The translations under genes were made by a program, and so were the position numbers. Positions 7,751 through 12,501 of a DNA stretch of 12,501 nt are shown piece after piece. Location: NCBI GenBank assembly GCA_964514175.1, contig CAZEPQ010000049.1, positions 1-12,501 on the forward strand, written 5' to 3'. The notes under the pieces are model-generated. The model had not been told where the DNA came from and did no database searches. It saw only the letters and a list, made by a program, of their open reading frames with translations. Every line of letters begins with the position of its first letter. The stretch's first letter is position 1. The stretch is from HGM13006 sp964514175 (GTDB lineage Bacteria; Bacillota; Clostridia; Oscillospirales; Oscillospiraceae).

Positions 7751-10096
7751 TCACCCGATTCCGAAGACTTCTTTTGCAATGTCGGCGCTCTGCTTTGCGT
7801 CCTTGGCATAGTAATCCGCGCCGATCTCCATGGCGTACTCCGGGGTCAGAACGGCGCCGCCCACCATGATCTTGCAGACGTGGCCGCTTTCCCGCAGGGC
7901 GGCAATGGTGTTTTTCATGCTTTCCAGGGTGGTGGTCATCAAGGCAGACAGGCCTACCAGGGACACATTTTCCCGGATGGCGGTATCCACCACCGTTTCT
8001 ATGGGAACATCCCGGCCCAGATCCAGAACGGTAAAGCCGTAGTTTTCCAAAACAACCTTCACAATGTTTTTGCCAATGTCGTGAATATCTCCCTGGACGG
8101 TGGCAAGGAGGATCTTTCCCTTGCTGACAGAGCCTTGCCCCTTGTCCGCAATGGCAGATTTGATGATGTCGAAGCCCTCGCAGGCGGCGTTGGCGGCAGA
8201 AATGAGCTGGGGCAGGAATATTTTCTGCTTTTCATACTGTTCGCCCACCAAATCCAGTGCCGGGATCAGCATTTCGTTTACCACGTCCAACTCCGACATG
8301 GTTTCAAGGGCCTTTTTTGTGAGCTGGGCGGTTTCCTCCTTCAGGCCCCGCAGCACGGCGGTGCGGATATCCATCTCTTTTCCCGGCTGGGCAGCGGAGA
8401 CCATGGGGGCGTCGGCAAATCGGGCGATATAGGCGGTGCTGCCTTGGTCCTCCCCGGACAGAACCCGGAAGGCGGCAATGGCATCCATAATGGCTTTCTG
8501 GTTGGGGTTTACGATGGGCAGATCCAGTCCAGCGTACATGGCCTGGGTCAGGAAGCTGACGGTGACATGCTCCCGGGCAGGCAGGCCGAAGGAGATATTG
8601 CTGACGCCCAGAACAGTGTGGAGGCCAAGCTCCTTTGTTACATACCGCACGGCCTCCAAGGTTTCCCGGGCCTGCTCCGGTTGGGCGGATACCGTCAGGG
8701 TCAGGCAGTCCAGATAAATGTCTTCCCTGGGGATGCCATAGGAAAGGGCGGCATCCAGAATTCGCTGAGCCACTTCGATGCGGCCCTGGGCAGTCTGGGG
8801 GATGCCGTTTTGGTCCATGCACAGGCCCACCACGGCGGCGCCGTACTTTTTGCACAGGGGCAAAATAGCCTCCAGCACCTCTGGCTCTCCATTGACGGAG
8901 TTTACGATGGCCTTGCCGTTGTAGGTCCGAAGGCCTGCTTCAATGACAGCCGGATCGGTGGCATCGATCTGTAAGGGAAGATCGATGACGGACTGAAGCT
9001 CCCGTACCACATTTTCCATGGTACGGGCCTCGTCAATGCCGGGAAGGCCCACGTTTACGTCCAGAATGTCCGCCCCCGCGTCCTGCTGCTCCAGGCACTT
9101 TTCCAGAATGTAGCCCAGATCCTCCTCCCGGAGGGCCTGCTGGAACCGCTTTTTGCCTGTGGGGTTGATGCGCTCACCGATGACCCGAACCCCGTCCAGG
9201 GTGACAACGTTGGTGGCAGAGCAGACGCCGTGGCGGTCCGGGGCGATGCGCCGGCCTGGGACCGCGGTGCTGAGGTATTCGGCCAGGGTGGCGATAAAGT
9301 CCGGCCTGGTGCCGCAGCAGCCGCCGAAGATGGTAACGCCCATTTCCAGCGCGGGAGCCATGGCCTCCGCAAATTCTCGGGGCGTGATGTTGTATTCGCC
9401 CGTGGCCGGGTCGGGAAGTCCGGCGTTGGGCTTCAGGATAATGGGAAGATGGGTCCAGTGGGTCAGTTCCTCCACCATGGGAAGCAGCTCCTTGGGGCCC
9501 AGGGAGCAGTTAAAGCCCAGAGCGTCCACCCCCAGACCGGTCAGAGTCAGGGCCATGGCGGGAACTGTAGCGCCCACGAAGGTCCGCCCGGACTGCTCAA
9601 AGGTCATGGTGACCCAAATGGGGAGCCGGGTATGTTCCTTTGCGGCCAGAACGGCAGCCTTAACCTCCATCAAATCGCTCATGGTCTCGAAGATCACCAG
9701 GTCGGCCCCGGCCGCTTCGCCGGCTACCACCATTTCACGGAAAATATCGTAGGCCTCGTCAAAGGTCAGATTTCCCAGAGGCGCCAAAAGCTGACCGATA
9801 GGGCCGATATCCAGGGCTACCTGAACATCCTTGTCCCCGGCGGCCATTCTGGCTGCCGTTACGCCTCCGGCCACGATCTCAGAGACGCTGTAGCCGGAGC
9901 CGAAAAGCTTATGTCGGTTTGCGCCGAATGTGTTGGTGTAAAGGACCCGGGAACCGGCATCCACATACTGCTGCTGGATCCGGGCAACCACCTCTGGCTG
10001 GGTCAGATTCCAGACCTCCGGCAGTGCGCCCAGAGGAAGTCCCGCGGCCTGGAGCATGGTACCCATGGCACCGTCCAGGATGGTAAAATTCTGCAT
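7751..10096 (-). CDS. metH: Cobalamin-dependent methionine synthase lacking the reactivation domain
   Basis: MetH moves a methyl group from 5-methyl-THF through cob(I)alamin to homocysteine, giving methionine. The 781-residue product has a homocysteine methyltransferase domain (about 1-285) with zinc ligands C197 and C260/C261, a pterin-binding domain (about 300-560) with GERINPTGKKRF and DVNVG (346-350), a helical B12-cap domain (about 578-655), and a Rossmann-like cobalamin domain. The latter carries GDIHDIG (669-675), whose H672 is the expected lower ligand to cobalt. It ends right after the cobalamin domain. Enterobacterial MetH has about 1,227 residues and a C-terminal AdoMet-binding reactivation domain that is missing here, as in a number of anaerobes. 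Reactivation would need a separate protein, which is not in this window. The start ATG at 10096 follows AAAGGAG (10104-10110) at a 7-base spacing. It is the first gene of the operon. Confidence 0.97.
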   Translation of the reverse strand: MQNFTILDGAMGTMLQAAGLPLGALPEVWNLTQPEVVARIQQQYVDAGSRVLYTNTFGANRHKLFGSGYSVSEIVAGGVTAARMAAGDKDVQVALDIGPIGQLLAPLGNLTFDEAYDIFREMVVAGEAAGADLVIFETMSDLMEVKAAVLAAKEHTRLPIWVTMTFEQSGRTFVGATVPAMALTLTGLGVDALGFNCSLGPKELLPMVEELTHWTHLPIILKPNAGLPDPATGEYNITPREFAEAMAPALEMGVTIFGGCCGTRPDFIATLAEYLSTAVPGRRIAPDRHGVCSATNVVTLDGVRVIGERINPTGKKRFQQALREEDLGYILEKCLEQQDAGADILDVNVGLPGIDEARTMENVVRELQSVIDLPLQIDATDPAVIEAGLRTYNGKAIVNSVNGEPEVLEAILPLCKKYGAAVVGLCMDQNGIPQTAQGRIEVAQRILDAALSYGIPREDIYLDCLTLTVSAQPEQARETLEAVRYVTKELGLHTVLGVSNISFGLPAREHVTVSFLTQAMYAGLDLPIVNPNQKAIMDAIAAFRVLSGEDQGSTAYIARFADAPMVSAAQPGKEMDIRTAVLRGLKEETAQLTKKALETMSELDVVNEMLIPALDLVGEQYEKQKIFLPQLISAANAACEGFDIIKSAIADKGQGSVSKGKILLATVQGDIHDIGKNIVKVVLENYGFTVLDLGRDVPIETVVDTAIRENVSLVGLSALMTTTLESMKNTIAALRESGHVCKIMVGGAVLTPEYAMEIGADYYAKDAKQSADIAKEVFGIG

Positions 10097-10103
10097 ATGA
10101 AGA

Positions 10104-10177
10104 CTCCTTTCCAGGGGAGAAAGTTTATGATTTTACGGGGGAACCTACCGCCGGAACAGGGCATCAGGCGCTTTCCC
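10104..10177 (-). promoter_or_regulatory. Structured leader of metH (candidate cis-regulatory RNA, class not recognised)
   Basis: The leader is about 85 bases long. On the minus strand GGGAA (10177-10173) can pair with TTCCC (10143-10139), enclosing a second stem CGCC (10170-10167) with GGCG (10152-10149) and a 14-base loop. Closer to the gene, CTCC (10119-10116) can pair with the GGAG of the ribosome binding site (10107-10104) across 8 bases, which would hide the site. I compared it by memory with SAM-I, SAM-III, SAH, THF, ZTP and cobalamin riboswitch cores and saw no match. It may simply be a foldable leader; regulation is inferred from the position ahead of a methionine/B12 gene. Confidence 0.3.
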
Positions 10178-10187
10178 ACACTACTCC

Positions 10188-10215
10188 ATTATACTTCACT
10201 GCAAGAGAAAATCAA
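10188..10215 (-). promoter_or_regulatory. Promoter of the metH-yitJ operon
   Basis: On the minus strand there is a perfect -10 TATAAT (10193-10188) and a -35 TTGATT (10215-10210, 4 of 6 to consensus) with a 16-base spacer. The start of transcription would fall near 10181. It points away from the promoter of the plus-strand oxidoreductase, so the 305-base gap 10097-10401 is a divergent control region. I see no gene in that gap. Confidence 0.65.
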
Positions 10216-10305
10216 TCAAAACAGTAGGAATTCCGTGATAAAAAACGGCTTCTTCGGGGCGATATGAAAAAATCCGCAACAAAACGTCCCAAAACCGCAC
10301 AAACC

Positions 10306-10324
10306 AACCCTGTCAATTTGGGTT
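10306..10324. repeat. Inverted repeat just upstream of the oxidoreductase -35
   Basis: AACCC (10306-10310) and GGGTT (10320-10324) flank nine bases, and the right edge lies 6 bases before the -35 TTGACA. The location suits a regulator site, but the arms are only 5 bp and chance is a real alternative. Confidence 0.2.
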
Positions 10325-10330
10325 TCCGCA

Positions 10331-10358
10331 TTGACATGCCCGGGAAGTCCTTTATAAT
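10331..10358 (+). promoter_or_regulatory. Consensus sigma-A promoter of the flavin oxidoreductase gene
   Basis: Both hexamers are perfect: TTGACA at 10331-10336 and TATAAT at 10353-10358, with a 16-base spacer. Transcription should start near 10365, leaving a leader of about 37 bases. A promoter this close to consensus, together with the biased codons of the gene, predicts strong expression. Confidence 0.85.
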
Positions 10359-10387
10359 AATATCGGGATACTATTCGAAAAATATAT

Positions 10388-10395
10388 GAGGTGAT
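10388..10395 (+). promoter_or_regulatory. Strong ribosome binding site of the oxidoreductase gene
   Basis: GAGGTGAT at 10388-10395 is complementary to the 3' end of 16S rRNA over its full length and is spaced six bases from the ATG at 10402. It fixes the start codon. Confidence 0.85.
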
Positions 10396-10401
10396 TCATA
10401 C

Positions 10402-12339
10402 ATGAACAAGCATTATCCCCACGTTACAGCGCCCATCCGTGTAAATGGCAACCTGTACCGTAACCGTATCATCGTGGCTCCTTCCACGATCCATTCCACC
10501 AGCTCCGGTGAGCTGCACCCCACTGAGGATGCCATCGAGTTCTTCGAGCAGCGTGCCAAGGCCGGCGTAGCAATGGTCTATTGCGCAGGCCTGAAGTACT
10601 GCGACATTAAGGACGACGGCGAGCATGCATGTTGGGACATCCGTCAGTACAACCACAAGCATAAGCTGGCCCATCTGGCTGAGCGTATCCATCTCCACGG
10701 CGCAAAGGCCGGCATGGAGGTCATTGGCTTCTTCCCCGGCATCTACACCTGCTCCGCAGGCGGCCGTATCATGGGCTCTCCCCCCATTGGTATTGAAGTC
10801 ACCAAGGAAGTCATGGAGCAGACCAAGAATGACATCGCCGACGCATGTGCCGCTCTGGTAGAGTGCGGCTTTGATGGCGTGCTGTTCCACTTTGGCCATT
10901 CTGTGCCTCTGGCTCAGTTCCTGTCTCCCCTGACCAACCATCGTACCGACGAGTACGGTGGCTCCACCGAGAACCGCTGCCGCTACATCTGCGAGATTCT
11001 GGACGCTGTCCGTGCAAAGTGCGGCAAGAAGCTCACCATCGAGGTCCGTATGTCCGGCACAGAGTATGAGCCCGGCGGCATCGACGTGGAAGAGGGCATT
11101 CGTATTGGTGAGATCCTCCAGGACAAGATCGACGTGCTGCAGGTCTCTGCCGGCATGCTGACCCCCGTTCGCTGGAACACCTGGACCCATCCCTGCGGCC
11201 ATCTGCCTCCCCATCCCAACGTCTGGGTTGCTGAGGAGTTCAAGAAGTCCGGCCGTATCCATGTGCCCATCACTGCTGTTTCTGGCTTCGGCACCATGGC
11301 TGAGGCTGAGGAAGCTCTGGCAGAGGGCAAGTGTGACTTTGTTGCCATCGCCCGTGCCTTTATCGCTGACCCCGACATGATGAACAAGGCCATGGCAGGC
11401 AACGAGGACGACGTGGTTCCCTGCGTCAAGTGCATGCGCTGCCACGACACCGCTGTGTTCGGACATCAGTTCGGTTGCACCGTCAACCCCAAGGTTGGCC
11501 TGGAGAACCACATTGCCAAGATCGAGGCAGAGCTGCCTGCAAAGGCAAAGAAGGTTGCAGTGGTCGGCGGCGGCCCTGCCGGCATGTACGCTGCCATCAC
11601 CGCAGCAAAGCGTGGCCATGAGGTCACCCTGTACGAAAAGGAAGATCATCTGGGCGGCGCTCTGAGCTTCTCCGATTATGTTTCCTTCAAGTACCCCCTC
11701 CGTTCCTACAAGGACTACCTGGCATACCAGGTCAAGAAGCAGAACATCCGTCTCATGCTCGGCACCGAGGCTACCCCCGAGATGCTCCAGGGCAACTACG
11801 ATGCAGTGATCATCGCTGTGGGCGCTGAGCCCCTGATCCTGCCCCTGCCCGGCATTGAGAACGGCGTTGTGGCAACCTCCGTCTACGGCAAGGAAGAGAC
11901 TCTGGGCAAGTCCGTCGTTATCATCGGCGGCGGTCAGGTTGGCTGCGAGACCGCTCTGCACCTGTGCGAGAAGGGCATCAAGGTCTCCATCGTGGAGATG
12001 CAGTCCAAGCTGGCTCCCGATGCTTCCCCCACCTGCCGTGCTGAAATGATGGTGCTGCTGCAGGACGAGGCTGAGAAGGGTATGTTCACCGAGCTGACCT
12101 CCGCCAAGTGTAAGTCCGTGGCTCCTGGCGCTGTTACCTACATCGACGCTGAGGGTAACGAGCAGACCGTTACCGGCGATACCATCATCCTGGCTTCCGG
12201 CATGCGCTCCAAGAGCGCTCTGGCCGATTCCTTCATGATGATCGAGGACGCCGAGTGCGTGGAAGTGGGCGACTGCGTCCGCGCAAGAACTGCCGAGTGG
12301 GCTACCCGTGAGGCATTCTACGCAGCAGTGAAGCTGTAA
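10402..12339 (+). CDS. NADH:flavin oxidoreductase with FMN, 4Fe-4S and FAD/NAD(H) domains (2,4-dienoyl-CoA reductase / Bai / enoate reductase type)
   Basis: The 645-residue protein has the full family layout and length. An N-terminal old-yellow-enzyme TIM barrel that binds FMN spans about 1-340, with NRIIVAPST (21-29), FLSPLTNHRTDEYGGSTENR (173-192) and GFGT (295-298). A 4Fe-4S cluster follows with C341, C344, C347 and C359 (CVKCMRCHD, then GCTVNP). Two nucleotide-binding halves follow: FAD at VVGGGPAGMYAA (387-398) and NAD(P)H at VVIIGGGQVGCE (505-516). It ends with GDCVRA and a helix as in FadH-like proteins. It would pass electrons from NADH through FAD and Fe-S to FMN, reducing an activated C=C bond. 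The substrate is not visible: enoyl compounds, bile-acid intermediates, cinnamates and isoflavones are all used by relatives. The barrel motif reads HFGHSVPL, with Val where FadH has its active-site Tyr. Codons are strongly biased (Lys almost always AAG, Arg mostly CGT/CGC, Leu mostly CTG), unlike the minus-strand genes. It is monocistronic and divergent from metH. Confidence 0.93.
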   Translation: MNKHYPHVTAPIRVNGNLYRNRIIVAPSTIHSTSSGELHPTEDAIEFFEQRAKAGVAMVYCAGLKYCDIKDDGEHACWDIRQYNHKHKLAHLAERIHLHGAKAGMEVIGFFPGIYTCSAGGRIMGSPPIGIEVTKEVMEQTKNDIADACAALVECGFDGVLFHFGHSVPLAQFLSPLTNHRTDEYGGSTENRCRYICEILDAVRAKCGKKLTIEVRMSGTEYEPGGIDVEEGIRIGEILQDKIDVLQVSAGMLTPVRWNTWTHPCGHLPPHPNVWVAEEFKKSGRIHVPITAVSGFGTMAEAEEALAEGKCDFVAIARAFIADPDMMNKAMAGNEDDVVPCVKCMRCHDTAVFGHQFGCTVNPKVGLENHIAKIEAELPAKAKKVAVVGGGPAGMYAAITAAKRGHEVTLYEKEDHLGGALSFSDYVSFKYPLRSYKDYLAYQVKKQNIRLMLGTEATPEMLQGNYDAVIIAVGAEPLILPLPGIENGVVATSVYGKEETLGKSVVIIGGGQVGCETALHLCEKGIKVSIVEMQSKLAPDASPTCRAEMMVLLQDEAEKGMFTELTSAKCKSVAPGAVTYIDAEGNEQTVTGDTIILASGMRSKSALADSFMMIEDAECVEVGDCVRARTAEWATREAFYAAVKL

Positions 12340-12381
12340 TTTAAATTTAGAACAGTTGACCCCGCCGAAGGAATGATATGC

Positions 12382-12429
12382 TACCCCCATAAGAGACAGT
12401 GAAAAAACAAACTGTTTCCTATGGGGGTA
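12382..12429 (+). repeat. 19-bp-arm hairpin covering the transposase-like ribosome binding site
   Basis: TACCCCCATAAGAGACAGT (12382-12400) and ACTGTTTCCTATGGGGGTA (12411-12429) are inverted repeats matching at 17 of 19 positions around a 10-base A-rich loop. One of the two exceptions is a G-U pair in RNA. The only purine-rich sequence in position to act as ribosome binding site for the following ATG (12435), GGGGGTA, is inside the right arm. In a read-through transcript it would be folded away. Confidence 0.8.
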
Positions 12430-12434
12430 TTTCT

Positions 12435-12501
12435 ATGTTAAAAAAAGAAATCCAAGTGGAAGAAAAAATACGAATAGCGAAAGCGTACACAAACGGAACA
12501 G
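12435..12501 (+). CDS. N-terminus of a putative transposase/HTH protein (3' end cut off by window edge)
   Basis: From the ATG at 12435, 22 codons are open to the edge, beginning MLKKEIQVEEKIRIAKAY. The charged, helical start with 'EEKIRI.KAY..G' resembles the start of OrfA-type helix-turn-helix proteins of IS3-like elements. The catalytic part is not in the window, and 22 residues are too few for a firm family call. Its base composition is markedly more AT-rich than the adjacent oxidoreductase gene, which fits a mobile origin. Confidence 0.5.
   Translation, partial: MLKKEIQVEEKIRIAKAYTNGT

Larger units (their letters stand above)
12357..12501 (+). mobile_element. Left end of an insertion sequence, possibly IS3-family (partial)
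   Basis: From about 12357 (TGACCCCGCC) the sequence changes character. A short non-coding stretch is followed by a hairpin and then by a small ORF whose first residues resemble the helix-turn-helix start of IS3-type OrfA proteins. The right end, the matching terminal inverted repeat and any target duplication lie outside the window, so the exact left boundary is a guess from the TG dinucleotide. A weak promoter-like pair, TTGACC (12356-12361) and TATGCT (12377-12382), is spaced by 15 bases. The family call is an impression from layout and the N-terminus, not from a full transposase. Confidence 0.45.

Noticed and set aside
7741..7809. A 23-residue N-terminal extension of the YitJ-type protein
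   Set aside because: It would overlap the cobalamin-domain end of metH in another frame, while the ATG at 7740 has a well-placed ribosome binding site and a family-like start.
10097..10187. SAM-I, cobalamin or THF riboswitch upstream of metH
   Set aside because: The transcribed leader is only about 85 bases, too short for a cobalamin riboswitch, and I could not find the conserved cores of the SAM-I or THF classes by eye.
7880..10267. Plus-strand open frames of 364 and 345 codons opposite metH
   Set aside because: They are antisense shadows of MetH with no ribosome binding site or family motif. The second one also runs through the metH promoter region.
12340..12350. AT-rich palindrome-like stretch after the oxidoreductase stop as a terminator
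   Set aside because: It has no GC-rich stem followed by a T-run, so it would not act as an intrinsic terminator.
10396..12390. A 664-codon open frame on the minus strand across the whole oxidoreductase gene
   Set aside because: It is the antisense of a gene with strongly biased codons, has no ribosome binding site or recognisable motif, and the plus-strand product has all cofactor motifs. Long antisense frames are expected from such codon use.

Overview
The window looks like ordinary chromosomal DNA of a fairly GC-rich, anaerobic, low-oxygen-lifestyle Firmicute, most likely a gut Clostridia of the Oscillospirales type. This is inferred from four things: the MetH lacking a reactivation domain next to a YitJ-type fusion, the CapA-like protein in the uvr cluster, the 4Fe-4S 'old yellow enzyme' oxidoreductase, and consensus sigma-A promoters set in GC-rich coding DNA. 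No species can be named from the sequence alone.

Layout. Positions 1-5843 on the minus strand carry a probable DNA-repair transcription unit, read from right to left: uvrB, then a membrane-anchored CapA-like metallophosphatase, then uvrA. uvrA is cut by the left edge of the window and lacks about its last 100 codons. The unit starts at an extended -10 promoter at 5815-5843. Gaps are 19 bp (uvrB to capA-like) and 53 bp (capA-like to uvrA); the second gap holds a perfect 8-bp hairpin. Positions 5746-5985 hold the uvrB leader and promoter, an inverted repeat just upstream of it, and a 16-bp-stem hairpin directly behind the upstream operon.

Positions 5986-10215, also minus, are a two-gene one-carbon/methionine operon. 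metH (homocysteine methyltransferase, pterin, B12-cap and cobalamin domains, but no reactivation domain) is followed 10 bp later by a YitJ-type fusion of homocysteine methyltransferase and methylenetetrahydrofolate reductase. Together they would make 5-methyl-THF and pass its methyl group to homocysteine. The operon has its own promoter and a short leader that can fold.

Positions 10216-10401 are a divergent intergenic region. On the plus strand, 10402-12339 encodes a 645-residue FMN/FAD/4Fe-4S NADH:flavin oxidoreductase of the 2,4-dienoyl-CoA reductase / BaiCD-BaiH / enoate reductase type. It has a near-ideal promoter and ribosome binding site and strongly biased codons, so it is probably made in large amounts. 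Its substrate cannot be read from the sequence. Just behind its stop codon, from about 12357, lies what looks like the left end of an insertion sequence: a 19-bp-arm hairpin covering the ribosome binding site of a transposase-like ORF that runs off the right edge.

I found no CRISPR array, tRNA, rRNA or defence system, and no convincing undescribed multi-gene system. The best leads are the CapA-like protein with altered metal-site residues inside the uvr unit, the highly expressed orphan oxidoreductase, and the structured metH leader. Many long open frames opposite the real genes, up to 664 codons, are antisense shadows.
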